The notes under the pieces: model-generated
Seen by the model: only the letters and a program-made list of their open reading frames with translations
The model's database searches: none
Told to the model about the DNA's origin: nothing
Translations under genes and position numbers: made by a program
DNA from: Xylogone sp. PMI_703
Lineage: Eukaryota; Ascomycota; Leotiomycetes
Assembly (NCBI GenBank): GCA_021399445.1
Contig: JAJTUQ010000002.1
Location: 7,998,001-8,062,000, forward strand
Length of the DNA stretch: 64,000 nucleotides
Direction: 5' to 3'
Shown here: one piece after another, positions 22,801 through 34,811 of the stretch
Numbering within the stretch: the first letter of the stretch is position 1
Layout of the letters: the number at the start of each line of letters is the position of its first letter

Positions 22801-23833
22801 TGGAACATGCCTGGAGTCCGAGTCTTCTCGTCTCTCGTCTCTCGTTTTCCCCTTTGCGGGGGCTCCACGTCAGACTCGAGCTGCTCCGGCTATCCCCCAG
22901 CTTTTCGTTCCTTTTCCCTCCAGTTCATTGACTCTGACTAAGTGCTGTCAAACCACAACGAGGCGTCTACTAACAACAGCCAAATATCATTAATTCACAG
23001 CCAGACAGCGCCGCACTCTGCATCAACTGCCGTGGATGCTTTCCGAGATGTTTGGCGGGGCCGCGCAGTCCAATCTGCTGCTGGCATTGCGTCGTGGTGT
23101 CGGGCAGGACCCCAGATGCGCGTTCGCCACTGCTGCTCCTGTCACCGATCCGACCTCAAGCAAGTCCTAGTTGGAAAGTAGTTCACTGCGACCACGGTTG
23201 TCGTGGGCGTGGACTGGGGGCGCTGGCTGGGCACGATTGGCTGCTGGATCAACCACTCGTGAATTACTAACGTAGCTGTACTGGTACTTTGCTATCTTTG
23301 CTGGGTCCTCCAGTATTGCCCCTGCCCTGTCAACGCGCTCTATCCGACCCTACCAGCTTACCCCATCCCTCCCCCCCCGTTCTCCAGGCCTGGGACTTTC
23401 GAAGTTGCAGTTCACCCCGGAGATCCAGCAGGTCCCGTCCTAGCACTTGCATCTGGAGATGCCAGGCGGGTGGAAACGCCCGCGATCCAGGTTCATTACA
23501 TGTGCCAATGTCGTCCTAGGCATTTCAAGCGCTGAGCCAAAACCGCTCCTAGCTTCACCTAGCCAGTGCCAGGGTTACATCTGTGCAGCACACTTGGAAG
23601 AGGGACCTGGGGGTGGTGGGAACGCATATTAAAAGCTGATGACGACCACTCTTCGAGTTCTAGAATTACCCCAGTTTTTGTTGAGATAAAAAGGGCTGCG
23701 AACGCGGTTCCTTCTCATCTATTCCTCTCTTGATAACTACTCCTCAGCGAGGAAGCTTGTTAAAGTCAGGGTTCGAGAATTGTTTCTTTCTTTTTTCTTT
23801 GGGATTTTCTGAGGTTCATTTGAGCTTCCAATC
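19827..23833. other. Four-kilobase segment without a credible gene
   Basis: 19.8-21.0 kb is AT-rich with no open frame of note. From about 21.1 kb the sequence turns GC-richer, and 22.6-23.6 kb is clearly GC-rich with C/T tracts. Open frames of 60-140 codons exist on both strands, but none shows a family motif, a splice-consistent extension or a plausible start. The last kilobase is upstream of the MFS gene and includes a CT-rich leader just before 23834. A long 5' leader or a noncoding transcript is possible but unsupported. Confidence 0.5.
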
Positions 23834-26022
23834 ATGGATCAGAATCTGGATGAGAGGGTAAGTTTCACTCTTCCCTTCCTACTCAACACCTGTGCTCTTA
23901 TTTTTCAAACTGCTGCTTTACGTGAAAAGGCGCAACACATTGGCTAATCAAGCTTTTCTCTCTCTACAGGCCATCCACGAGCTCGAGGCCGAGCTCCATA
24001 CCGAAATCTACCCCGGCACGGAGATTATGACCGATGTTGGAACACATCACTTCGTCAAGGCTGGCACCGGTGCTCATTCCGTCCTGGTGCCCCAGCCCAG
24101 CGATGACAGGCACGATCCACTGGTGCGTCGCATCTCTTTTTCACCAAAATACCACCACGAGCGAAAAAGGCTAATCAATATTGAATCAGAATTGGAGTCC
24201 ATTTTGGAAGACTGCTGCTATTGCTTGCGCCACAGGTGTCTCTTTCTCTCAGGGCATGGGCCCGTTGGCCTTGGTGAGTACAGAACAGCTCGAATATTAC
24301 TCCGCAGATGAGGGTTACTAACGCAGGCTTCACAGGCACCCATGTTCGGAAACTATATCGAGGAATTCCATTCGAATCTTGAAGATGTTGTACAATTCAC
24401 CGGCGTTGCGATTCTCGTGCTTGGTTTCAGTAATTTCATCTGGTATGTCGGTGAATTCAAAAGGCTCTTTTCCCCCTTCTGCACAGTTGGCTAACGCGTC
24501 CGAAGGGTGCCTCTTCAAACATGCATTGGACGACGACCGGTTCTGATCTTATCGACTCTCATCTCTTTTGGAAGTAGTATTTGGAGAGCGAGGGCAAATA
24601 CTTATGGTAGCTTTATGGGCGCTTGTGTGTAAGTGACACATTCGAGATATGAACATGTCTCTATTCGAGTATGGAAGGCTGCTAACAATCGCCATTAGAC
24701 TTAACGGTATCGGGGCTGGTCCCGCTGAAACTGCACAACCAACAATCATTGCGGACATTATTTTCTTACACGATCGAGGCAAATACAATACGCTGTATTT
24801 TGTCTTCTATTTTGGCTCACTTATGGTAATCAAATTATCCGCACTTGATCCTCTATGGAGCCATTTTTTTGACAATAGTAGGTTGGTCCAATCATTTCCG
24901 GCCCAATGGCAGCCAGATACGGTGTCCGCAGTTTCTGGTGGCTCAACACAGCCGTCCTTGGATTCGTAGCCGTGGCCTGTATATTCTTGTTCCCCGAAAC
25001 CCGATACACCCGAGCAATACCAGCCAAGAACGTTGCAGTTGTCCCTCTCAAGAGCGCTTCGAACGAGAAAGTCGAAGGAAGCACCAACTCTGAACACCGC
25101 GATGTTGCAGTGCTAGACCACGCTGATCCCGAAAATGCTGGCGCATTGTCGTCACCCAGCAAGAGCGGAGAAGAGAAACTCGAGCATGTCGAAACCCACG
25201 AAGATCCTTGGCTTGGTCGTGGCTCACCTAGCAAACAGCAGTGGAAGCTCTGGCAACCATACGATGGCAATATTTTCATGGAATTCTACCTTCCATGGAA
25301 GCTGTTCTTCTTCCCTATCGTCGAATTCGCCGCCTTCGCCGTTTCCTGGTCCGCATCTGGTTTCCTTACGCTTAACTTGACCCAGACTCAAGCTTTCGCT
25401 GCACCGCCGTATAACTTCAGCAGTCAGACTATTGGATTCTTCAACTTCGCCATCTTAGTAGGTGCGTTGATCGGATTGTTCACTGCTGGTCCCTTGAGTG
25501 ATTATATTGCGGCGGTCTTGACGAGGAGGAACAAGGGCATTCGAGAGCCTGAGATGAGATTGTGGACTATGATCCCTTATATTCTCATCATGATTCTTGG
25601 TAATGTGATCGTGGCCGTGGGATATCAGCAACACTGGAGTTGGAAGGTATGTGCCAATATTCTGACAGGAAAAAGAGAACATAAGTGCTAATGTTTAACG
25701 TTAACAGCCTATTGTTATTGTCGGCTATACTTGCGCCGGTATCCAAGTCGCCGCCCTTCCAGCCATTGCATCTACTTACGCCGTTGACTCTTATAAACCC
25801 GTCGCAGGTTCCATTTTCGTTGCGATCACAGTCAACAAGAATGTCTGGGGTTATGGTTTCAGCAAGTTCATCACCCCTTGGGCCACTGATGCCGGATTCA
25901 TCCCTCCGATCATGACCAATATGGCACTCATCACGTTTTTCTGCTGCTGCGGAATTATCTTCTGGTTCTACGGGAAGACATTCAGGAAGTGGACACGAAA
26001 TAGCAATGTGCACTCCATGTAA
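23834..26022 (+). CDS. MFS transporter, DHA1 / HOL1-like
   Basis: Eight exons (23834-23857, 23970-24122, 24190-24273, 24336-24442, 24506-24628, 24699-24825, 24882-25646, 25708-26022) give 565 aa. All phases agree. The N-terminus has the family signature VPQPSDD..DPLNWS before the first membrane helix. Then come ..RRPVLILSTLI.. (loop 2-3 motif), VLNGIGAGPAETAQPTIIAD, and a long cytosolic loop between the halves (about 225-310, acidic). The second half contains ..VNKNVWGYGFSKFITPW near the C-terminus. Twelve membrane helices are expected at the plasma membrane. HOL1-like carriers include polyamine/cation transporters and drug exporters; the substrate cannot be read from the sequence. The first exon encodes only eight residues. 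Confidence 0.9.
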
Positions 26023-26325
26023 AAAGGATGATATCTCTCCTTTTTATCAAATGTCATTTTCATGGGAGGGTTGGGTGGCTATATCATATGAAAGCGGGGA
26101 CACTGTTTTCACAGCTACGGGGCAATCCGTTGTATGGAATTTAGAGGAGATTGCAAGCTAGGTATAATTCATTAGTGCAATTGAGGGTATATATCTTGAA
26201 CAAATACATATCAAATACTTGCTCTAACTGCTTCCACAAATACAATTCTCGGTACACTCCAGTCTACGTTCAGTTTAATCTTGGACGAGGTAACGTCTAG
26301 TATTATGTTAGCCATTCCCACCAAC
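26023..26325. other. Convergent 3' spacer
   Basis: 303 bp of AT-rich sequence between two 3' ends. Nothing else is seen. Confidence 0.5.
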
Positions 26326-27054
26326 TTAAGGATCCTGGGACTCATTACCTTCCATCAACCGCAGCAATCTCATCCTCGACTCCCGCTCCTCTTCCGGCGT
26401 TTCCACCATCGCGCACGCCATAACCGTCCAATCCGTGAAATTCATATTCTTACTGATTCCCATTTCCAGCGGGCTCTCCCGGGGCACGACAAAGACAACA
26501 TCTCCATTCTCAATACCCTCCTCATCATTGACCACAATGCACAGCTCTCGAACTCCCAAGGAATGCATCCTCTGCATATGAAACATCAACGTCAATGCAT
26601 CACGCGGCCTCCGCTGCCATACCTTATCAACGTCCTCCGCGGCGCGGATCCCATCGTACAAGATCGTCCACGTCGAGAACGGGACCGCGATGTTCGTAAC
26701 AGTCGCTACGAACCCGTGCTTCAGGAAGTAGTAAAATGCGTTGTAGGCACTACCCGTAGCAGCGAACCAGACGGTGTCGAGTCTGGTGTTGATGTATATG
26801 TTCGGCACGTGTTGTCGTGCTGTATCTCGTCGCAGTAGTTGCAGGACTTGGAGGGCTTGGGTTCGAGATTCTCGGTTCACTTGGAGGACAGGGGTGTCGA
26901 TGATGGTAGTGGTAGTGGGAGTGGGTAGGAGGAAATGGCTCCCTTCCGTCCCCAGGTTCTCTATCTTGATGCCGATTATTCGTGCATTGGCGAGGGCGTT
27001 GTGCCAGATTTGGAGTCGGATCTCGGTAGGTAGGTTGGGGAAGTGGATGAACAT
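26326..27054 (-). CDS. 2EXR-domain protein
   Basis: Intronless; 242 aa. It begins MFIHFPNLPTEIRLQIWHNALANARII, the hallmark FPxLPxEIRLxIW of the fungal 2EXR domain (PF20150), and continues with ..VLQVNRESRTQAL.. and ..NTRLDTVWF.., also typical. This large fungal family is F-box-like at its start and has no established biochemical role. The gene carries no internal break. It is convergent with the MFS gene. Confidence 0.85.
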   Translation of the reverse strand: MFIHFPNLPTEIRLQIWHNALANARIIGIKIENLGTEGSHFLLPTPTTTTIIDTPVLQVNRESRTQALQVLQLLRRDTARQHVPNIYINTRLDTVWFAATGSAYNAFYYFLKHGFVATVTNIAVPFSTWTILYDGIRAAEDVDKVWQRRPRDALTLMFHMQRMHSLGVRELCIVVNDEEGIENGDVVFVVPRESPLEMGISKNMNFTDWTVMACAMVETPEEERESRMRLLRLMEGNESQDP

Positions 27055-27847
27055 TTTCCTTATGGTGTGATAGTTGGGATTGGCGGATATCTTTTGGGGA
27101 ACATGTGTATACCCTACTTGCTAACAGGTTGGTTGGATTAACGGATTAACGGCGAGACATTAAGGCACAGAGGATCCGGATGATACTTGCATGTAGAAAA
27201 GGTAGGTCACGTGGTGGTATTTTTCCAACATTGCCCCGCATTCTCGAGTGTATGTTGGTTTGCTTTACATGTTAAAACAGTTAGTGATCAAATGTATGGC
27301 TGCGGATGCTGTGATATTTGGAGTACCGAAATTGCATGTTGATAATAGAGTAGCTGCGTGGGTAATTCGTCTGGCCGATTAGCCAAGGAGCCTAAGGGAA
27401 CAGATAGCGAAATAAAACTACAATGACTTGTACAACAGTCCTTTTCTTTAAAAAAGTAGTTTTACTATCTCATATCAGCATATAGATCGTGTGGGAACTT
27501 GTCTCAATTAACGGGGTGGCGAATAACTTGTAGAGAAGACGTAGACACATTACACTGAAACCAAACAATTGACAAGAATCTCATTGCAACTCTCGTATCT
27601 ATCCATTACACTCAGTCTCGATTGCAGTAGCCGCAAGAGACTGCTTGGTCGAATACGCCATCCCACTGACAGGTCCAGCCTTGTCTAGTTTTCCAGTCGT
27701 ATCCAAGAAAATGAACCCAAAGTAGATCCAGTATTTTACACATCCAGAATCATCAGCCATAACGAAAGTCCACATCTTGATCTCTAGCTTCGTGTAATGC
27801 AATATTGAGCCTCCTGGGGTGGCAGCCCATACGAGTATTGTATACCG
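27055..27847. other. Intergenic with one doubtful small frame
   Basis: 793 bp. A 67-codon minus-strand frame (27802-27599) lies just 3' of the next gene. It begins with TTG and would need a weak GTGATG splice to join that gene, so it is not annotated. The rest is AT-rich spacer. Confidence 0.45.
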
Positions 27848-28321
27848 TCAATACAAGCCAATGACTACATCACCTCTCACCCGAGCCGTCAAGTGCACCT
27901 CGGCTTCTAGATCTAGCTTGATACCAACCATCAGACCGGCGTTTTTAAGCTGTCCATTTTCATCGGTAGCACCCTTAAGGAGAGAACCTTTGAGACACTG
28001 AAAGTTAGTTTTGTTGTTCATATAGAAGTCACATAAAAGAGACGGTTTTTGGCAAGAGTTGGTAAGTGTAAGTTCAAAGACATACCCGCTGGCTTACGGA
28101 GACCTTCTGAGCTTGGGAGATCAGGCAAGGGATAAGCTCCTTCGGCTTTTATGGGGACCGTGGTCATAGCTTTGCGGCCGCCGCTGGCACGTCCGTCTTC
28201 ACTATCGGAGGTGTAGGTATTGCGGGCAGCTGTATCAGCGAATGTGTTGCTGGGAAATGTCAGCCGTGCTCAAGATAGCAAGCAACTTTTAGTGGGTGAA
28301 TATGGCCTACCTTGAAGACAT
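27848..28321 (-). CDS. Small conserved fungal protein of unknown function
   Basis: Three exons (28321-28311, 28249-28086, 27987-27848) give 104 aa. The first exon is only 11 bases (MSS plus two bases). The order MSSSNTFADTAARN.., MTTVPIKAEGAYPLPDLPSSEG.., GSLLKGATDENG.. and the closing LDLEAEVHLTARVRGDVVIGLY fits a small fungal family I recall only as hypothetical. For intron 2, a CAG lies five bases after the CTAAC branch, too close to use and out of frame. The AAAG acceptor ten bases on keeps the frame. The ending at TGA 27848 is preferred over splicing onward because family members stop at this point, from memory. Confidence 0.65.
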
Positions 28322-28977
28322 TTTTGAAAAAAATATGGGATAGTTGGATGCTAATGGAAATGGAAAACTGTGGATGGGAATGGGTTGGATAGAGCGTGAA
28401 CTAGAGTTACGAAAGAGACCGGCTCTTGTCTAGAATATGAAGAATAAGATTTTAGTTGAAGTGAATTGGAACTGTTGTCCTCTGGTCCTTGGATCAGGAA
28501 ATGTACAGAGTTTAAATAGACTTCAGAGGAACCTTTACACGAGGCACAATGTAACCATATCCAATTCTTCATATTCCTTTCCTCCGAGCGAGAGAAGCTT
28601 AGAAACCCGAGGAATAGAGAAAGGGATGGCTTTCCGACGCCCCAAGTGTCAAAGCGGGCATCCAACTCGTCGGACACTGCGCAGCTATGGCGCGTAGATG
28701 TTTTTAGTAATTCTGTATCTATTCTTTGAGACGTACAAAACGTGCCTCAAACATACAAATACCCTCCATCGTACGACTAGGCGACAAACATGACCTGAGG
28801 CCAGGGGATTATGCGATCTCCATTTGTTTCAGATTTGACTTCTCGCGAAGCCTTGCCTGAACTCCATCGCTACACGTGACGAGCGAGAGCCATAGCTTAT
28901 TATTAAAGAATTGGAAAAAATGTTAATTTTTCATACTCAATGTTTTCAAGTGTGTTTTTTGTTCGTGAATTGTAGTC
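28322..28977. promoter_or_regulatory. Divergent intergenic region
   Basis: 656 bp separate two divergent small conserved genes and must contain both promoters. No further gene or clear motif array is seen. Confidence 0.4.
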
Positions 28978-29674
28978 ATGGCTGGTCAGGGGGTTACTCT
29001 TCCCATGATTATTGCGCTTATTACCTGTCCTGCTCTGCTCGGAACATCGGAGGCAATTAGGCAAGGGCAGCAGAAAGATCGAAAGGAGGAACATCGTGCC
29101 CGACGGTGCAATCTTATTGTGAGATGCCTGAAGCCGTCAAGGAAAAGTCGAGAAATCGATCACCGCTATGTTGTCCTCAGAGACTCTAAGGTCAGTTGAT
29201 GACGCCCGGGATCGAAGATGTCAATTTACTCACTACATGTAGCTATATATCAACACAGGCCTTGAAGATGATGAGACATCTTTTGGACATCCTTTTATGG
29301 GCTATTATCTCCCTTATCCTGACTCAAAATATGAAGGTCTAGTATCTTCCATTGCCGACAATCCACCGGTCATGAACTGGATCTATGTGGATCGAGACAC
29401 ATACGAAATCAAGTACGGCATTCGAAAAGATGCGCAGCCAAATATAACAGGGCCATTTGATTGCACTAGACAGGAACACAGGCTAACTTTGGATGGATGG
29501 GAAGGTTTCGTTGCGGTAGAGGATGAAAATGGCCTTTGGGCTCTGTATTTTGACTTTGACGACGACGGACTGAAGTCAAAGATCGGGCTAGATCGAATGG
29601 TTCTTGAGATAGAACTAATTAGGACAGAAAGGAAGATCAAAAGGGAGGTGAAGCTCCGTAAAGAGGTCTTGTAA
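28978..29674 (+). CDS. Conserved fungal protein of unknown function
   Basis: Two exons (28978-29190, 29243-29674) give 214 aa; GTCAGT donor, ATGTAG acceptor, phase 0. The first 30 residues hold a hydrophobic stretch (LPMIIALITCPALLG), then a basic region (RQGQQKDRKEEHRARR). The C-terminal domain reads HPFMGYYLPYPDSKYEGLVS, then NWIYVDRDTYEIKYG, GPFDCTRQ, GWEGFVAVEDENGLWALYFD. The tail is charged and probably a coiled coil. It belongs to a widespread ascomycete family with no assigned function as far as I recall. The frame is intact. Confidence 0.8.
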
Positions 29675-30285
29675 TAGTAGCCATAGATTAATTCACACTG
29701 CAGCTGCCTACATTGGGCCTATCCCAGTACACATCTCCACAGGCATCCGAATTTTTAAGATAGCGTGGACCCGCTGCTCCCAGTACAAATGTTGCCTAAC
29801 TTTGGAGAATACCTAATCTGCACGCAATAAGAGCCGAACTTTCAACTCGTGGGGTAAACTTACCTTTCCTGCGAAGTCCAACGGCTGTTCCAGACGCGTC
29901 TGGGCGCTCTGATATTCTAGACGAGTTTCAATATCGGGAATGCATAATGAACCCTGCAGTTTATCGGACACTAGCTGCCAAAGGTGGAGCTATCATGGCC
30001 TGAGAACTCGTACGAGGGCTTTATTATGCAACAATGTGTTTCAATTGGAAGAAAAATCTCAGCAGCACCTTTTGTGATTGAACTTCCTTGCCATAAGCTA
30101 GCATGAAAATTTTTGAGCCTGGGTCTTCTTTTATAATTTTCTTTGAGATCATATATAGTATAATTAATCTATGGAAAAAATGAATAGGTGAGATTTGTCT
30201 TTTTCTTATTCATATTCGGTGGACGCTCAACATTGCACATAGCGTTCGAATCAATTCACATCATGACCTATCCCAGGCTACCGGC
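29675..30285. other. Intergenic, no gene seen
   Basis: 611 bp between two plus-strand conserved genes. An ATG at 30265 in another frame stops after about two dozen codons and is not used. Confidence 0.45.
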
Positions 30286-31066
30286 ATGGCTGGTATACCG
30301 TCTGCATTACGGAATCCGGAGAACGTCAAGAAAATAATCGTCGTCGCATTCGGTGCGTTTGATCGATATTACGTATGTTGGCAGGATCATAATGGGCAAT
30401 ATCAGCAAGGTGAGTCGTCGGTGTTTCTCCAACACTCAGATTTTTCGTGCTCACAGTCTATTTGCAGAGAGCGATAAGCTTCCTGATCGATTATATAAAT
30501 GGCTGTTCCCTCCTGATGGTGGTACGCGAGACTTCTTAACTTTACAAGTCTCATTGGGACACAATGATGAGTATTTTGCTTTCGACCAGCAGGGGAAGAT
30601 ATCCAGCCGAGACCCAGTGAGCCGAGACCAGAGCCCGAAAGACGAGAGAGAAATGGGATTGAGAAAGAAGTCATATACATTTTCTGAGTCAAGCGCATCC
30701 ACAGATGTGTTTGATAGGCTTCAGCATGTGCTAGATAGACCGAGGATAGAACGGCCACGGAGTCTCGCTGTATCTGGTGCTGCGGTACGGTGGTCATCAA
30801 GAGAGAGGCAATCATTCATACACCGACACGAACGACAAAGAAGTCTCGGAGAGCCGAGACTATTCAAGATTAGGCCGAACTACGTGGACTCGGCGGTTCA
30901 AACAGAAACGTTTGTTGAAGAGGAAGAGGGCGACTTGCCGAGCAATCTTCAGTACCAGAGGAGATCATTTATCGTTCATCCGAGTCACTCAAAGTCAATT
31001 GGGCTGATGCAGGATTACTTTCGCAAGCAGCAGTATCAGCTTGGGGATGTTCTTCAAGGGATCTGA
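30286..31066 (+). CDS. Conserved fungal protein of unknown function
   Basis: Two exons (30286-30409, 30468-31066) give 240 aa; GTGAGT donor, TTTGCAG acceptor, phase 1. The N-terminal 110 residues look like a folded domain: MAGIPSALRNPENVKKIIVVAFGAFDRYYVCWQDHNGQYQQ, given here as two parts around residue 20, then LYKWLFPPDGGTRDFLTLQ. Confidence 0.3.
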
Positions 31067-31340
31067 TGGTTCTCTTGTGTGGTATGGACGTATCATCATC
31101 CAGAAGAGGTTGCTTGTTTGCAAACGATACTGCTAGTCTACGACAAATCTTAACCTGCACCATCGAAAAGTATTCGAAACCAATAGTTAAGCTCGGGAAT
31201 CTTGTGCATTGAGTATCACCCGCCAGTGTTATGGTGAATAAAGTTGCCAGGCCTCTGGGCAAGAACTAGGCCCGGGCCTCTAGGAAACGTCATCCGCCAC
31301 TTAGATCACGACAGCAGAGGGCGATGGTTTGAGAGCACCA

Positions 31341-31569
31341 CAAGAACAACATCTATGATGGGATAATATATCTATCTGAGTTGATGGGGAAGGCATTAGA
31401 AGATCTGGCTATCTTCCCAGAGAATATCTATAATGTGGACCCGGCTGGAGTTATGTCGCGTATGCTGGGCTTCATTAATGTCCCTATAAGGACAATCGGT
31501 GAAATTACGGAAAGCGCGGGCGTTGGGCGGATAATTACTTTATCGAGTGCCTTAATGCACCTAACTTAA
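31341..31569 (+). pseudogene. Fot1/pogo-like DDE transposase relic
   Basis: About 75 codons read ..NNIYDG.., then ..ALEDLAIFPENIYNVDPAGVM, then ..GAGVGRIITLS... From memory, Fot1/pogo-type fungal transposases carry NIYNMDETGVM..LGSVKVLVG..GA.VKRT at this place. The acidic residue after the catalytic Asp region has changed (DE to DP), and stops occur just upstream and downstream. No terminal repeats were found, so this is an old fragment. It is too short to be a gene. Confidence 0.6.
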
Positions 31570-31853
31570 CACCACAACGGATAGCGAAATAATATCTTTG
31601 GCGCTGTCCGGGCTACTGCAACGAGTATATTGTAGCGGATCTCTGCTTTATCTTTCTACCAGTTGCGTTGTGACCCATTCACTGAGCAGGATCTGCAGCT
31701 GTGTCTAATCCTCAGGAACATATTCCACTAAAGTGTGGAAATTCATATGGTCTTGGAGCGACTATTATCCCCTAGATGTTATAACTCATAACTCATAACT
31801 CATGATACGATTCCCGCCCCCGACCCGGTATATCTGTTCTAATCAAGGTCTAA

Positions 31854-32824
31854 TTAAGCTTTCTTGACAAGCACACCTTGAATCCTAGGTAGACAACTAA
31901 CTGGATCCTCAGGCGCTTCAATATCGTCCGGGTTCTCCCAGTCCCCGCTGTTGAGAATATCCGCCAGTACATTCCGGGTCATATGACACCCGACAAATGT
32001 GCTCCAGGCAGGATTCAGGAAAGCTTCTTCATGTTAGCCTGGCCTTCTCACCGAAAACTTCTATAATAGAATCCTCAGGAAAAAGAAATGCTGGCAGCGA
32101 CACACCTTGCTCCACAGTTGTCAAACGGTTCTTACTCCATCCATGCTCCCAGAATATAAATTTGCCTCCAGGTTTCAGCAGCTTCCAGACTTCCCTCATG
32201 ACAGCCTTTGGATCTTTTACCGCACACAGGACCTGGATGCATAAAACGGTATCTAAACTCTCCTCCGTTATTCCCTCCTCCCTCAAAATATCGCTATCTT
32301 CGATGCCACAAACTAGAAGCTTATACTTCTCCTGCAGACTATTATTCTCCAATTTGGCATTTATATCTTTTTCAAAGTGAGAGTTAGGCTCAATACCATA
32401 GACATAATTGACAAGGGAGGTATCAAAGCGATGAATCTGATTGCCTGGTCCGGGACCGAGTTCGAGAACAACACCACTGGCGGCTTGCACGAGCGAAGGA
32501 ACGACAGTTGTGTCCTCGAAAGCGATAAAATTGCTGGCTACGCATGATAGTTAGTCTACATACGAGTCGAGGAGAGATATATGAGCACGCCACAGGTTAT
32601 ACTGAACATCTTTGATAAAGCGACATCTCGAATCCGTGGTAGGTGCACAAGTGCAGAGAGGCCATCTCGACGAATTGCTTCTGTAAAAGCCTCCCAGTGC
32701 ACTGGATGAGAGTAGGTGTTAGTTGGATTGTGGAATCGAATAAGGGCAATGTCTCACGGCAGATAGAAAACCAGATCAGGCCGCATGGACGAGTGAAGGC
32801 AGCAAGCCGACCGTTCTGAGGCAT
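31854..32824 (-). CDS. SAM-dependent methyltransferase, METTL7-like
   Basis: Four exons (32824-32758, 32701-32603, 32537-32106, 32023-31854) give 255 aa, all in phase. The N-terminal 60 residues form an amphipathic or hydrophobic helix region (..LIWFSICLHWEAFTEAIR..) that may associate with membranes. The class I Rossmann core follows: motif I VLELGPGPGNQ, YGIEPN, ..SLDTVLCIQVLCAV.DP.., and ..WKLLKPGGKFIFWEHG... It ends ..FVGCHMTRNVLADIL and ..IQGVLVKKA. This pattern fits Methyltransf_11 proteins related to METTL7 thiol methyltransferases; the substrate is unknown. The gene stands alone among conserved genes, 285 bp from the transposase relic. Confidence 0.85.
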
Positions 32825-33755
32825 TGCGTATCTATGTGAGGTGGTTGTGAATGATATTAAACCTTCAGGAAAAGGTAGGAGGGGAGGTATGTGGGTATTT
32901 AATATTTTCGTGGTACAGAGGCGGTGATTTTATGTTGGGGGAAGGGAATATAAGAGTCTGGCTAAGAGGTTGGGTCGAGAAGATATCTCAGCTTAAATAG
33001 ATTCCTGGTGCCAAATCACATGATATGTGAACAAAATACCTCAATTTTTACCACAAAGATCTTGATACTCGCCCAAAACTGGCTTGCCATATACTCGTCC
33101 ATTCTACTTCCGTACATGTAGAGATTGTCGGCTATATCGAGAGACTAAATTCACTCAAAGGTAGCCCAGATATAATATCAAAAGGATATCTTTCAATTTT
33201 TTGAGATATATTGTGTTATAAGAATGTTGAAAATGCGATGAGAAAATATAAAGAGAATTTAGAGAGCAGTGACTGAGAACGAGCACGGCCAAACTAAAAA
33301 CAATGGCCAAGGTCGAAGGGCAAAGTGAAGTGTCGCAGATGTGACTGCAAGGATATCTCGCAGTGAAGCTTGCGATTGAATCTGATCATACATCCCAAAT
33401 AGTTATTGTAGGAGTTGCTGGACATAATCGAACGGCCATTGGAGTTGGGATATCACGAAGTGCCGCAGGACCTCTCAGGTTAAGCAGAGGCCACCCAAGA
33501 TACACCACCCGGCGACCGTGGCATACTGGAGTGCTCCATACATGATGGTTCTACACGGACGGCCCGTGTCAATCAGGCTTCAGGGCTTGCCAGCCCTCGC
33601 TTGTGGCTCGCTTCTCACGTACGCCACATGCCCACAGATATTGTGGCATCCAAGATGCTTCTCCTTGTCTAATCAACTTGGACTCCGTAACCCGCAGTCC
33701 CTGCTCTGTGATTGGTCTAGTTTATTGCACAGTATCTGTCTCCCCTGCGAACACC
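32825..33755. other. Divergent intergenic region
   Basis: 931 bp between the divergent methyltransferase and conserved-protein genes. The frame of the latter is open upstream to about 33603 without a better start. Otherwise nothing is seen. Confidence 0.45.
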
Positions 33756-34811
33756 ATGCCGCCTGCAGTGGACATGACCACGGAGAAAAGGAGAGCGAAC
33801 CACCACGAATTACACATCACCAACGACAAGATCGTCCGGCTTAACAAGGCCCAGCTAGACGCAGAGGACCTCCGCCAGTTCAATATTGATGCACCCCTGA
33901 TGGCGCTGGATGGAAGCAGTGATGTAGCTCCCACCTTCTTCACGCCATGCCAATGGGCTCTGCCACCAGTCGATGACCAGGCTATCGGAAGACCTTTTCC
34001 TGCTTATGACGCGCTGGAGAGCGTCCAGGAAGCACTTGTGGCGGCACAAAGAAGTGCTCGAGAGCTGGATCATTACCTGGGCCGTTATCTTTCCCGCACA
34101 GCAGTGATAAGAACTAACGAGTCTGAGGCATCTCACCCAGAACGACTAGCCAGAGACCTGCGTGATGATGAATCCTGGAGATGGATAGAGTAAGTTGAGC
34201 CCCCGTTTCCTTTAAAGCAAATCTTTGAGAAATCTTTCTTTCCAAAATATTCTCTGCTGTGGTTTGAATTACCCATAACCCCGTTCTCACCTTGCATCCA
34301 GCCCTGACAGGTTTGGCTCTACACTGCCTCTCGAAGAGGGTCCCAAGCCTAACTGGAATCACTATGAATGGTTTTTTGAAGATATCTGCCAGGACTTTAA
34401 TCGGCAATATCCACATCTGAAGGCTACCATGATCAGCAACATCGATGGCGACGTTAGACTGACACGAGGTGAACTGCTGATGGCTATAAGACTCCAGATG
34501 AGACGCCTGAAGCAAAAGGAGCTGAGAGATAACGTTGTGGCACCAGTTAGTTAGCCCCTGATTACTCCGAGGCAAGGAATACTCTAATTGATCAATTACA
34601 GGTATTGCTCTTTTCCTTTATGGACCCGCAACATGTTCGCGTCATTGAGAGTTATTACAATGGTTATCGATTGGTTGTAAAGCACAGCCGACTCTTTGAT
34701 TTCCGAACCAGGGATGATGCCAGTCTGCAATTATTGGCAAGCTGGGCGAATAGTCGCCCTACTGGAGATACACTGGACGATGAAAATCCTGAACCACCAT
34801 TCATTTGGTAA
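33756..34811 (+). CDS. Conserved fungal protein of unknown function
   Basis: Three exons (33756-34189, 34302-34545, 34602-34811) give 295 aa, all in phase. The ATG at 33756 was chosen for position; ATG 33774 is an alternative. Segments include ELHITNDKIVRLNKAQLDAE, ..MALDGSSDVAPTFFTPCQWALPP.., ..WNHYEWFFEDIC..F...YP.. and VLLFSFMDPQHVRVIESYY with KHSRLFDFR. The middle exon junction rebuilds APVLLFSF, which I recall from a large ascomycete family of hypothetical proteins. No catalytic motif or membrane helix is visible. Confidence is high that it is a gene and low on any role. Confidence 0.78.

Noticed and set aside
27599..27802. 67-codon minus-strand frame with a hydrophobic stretch
   Set aside because: Starts with TTG; joining it to the upstream gene needs a weak GTGATG donor and would pass the family-like stop at 27848.
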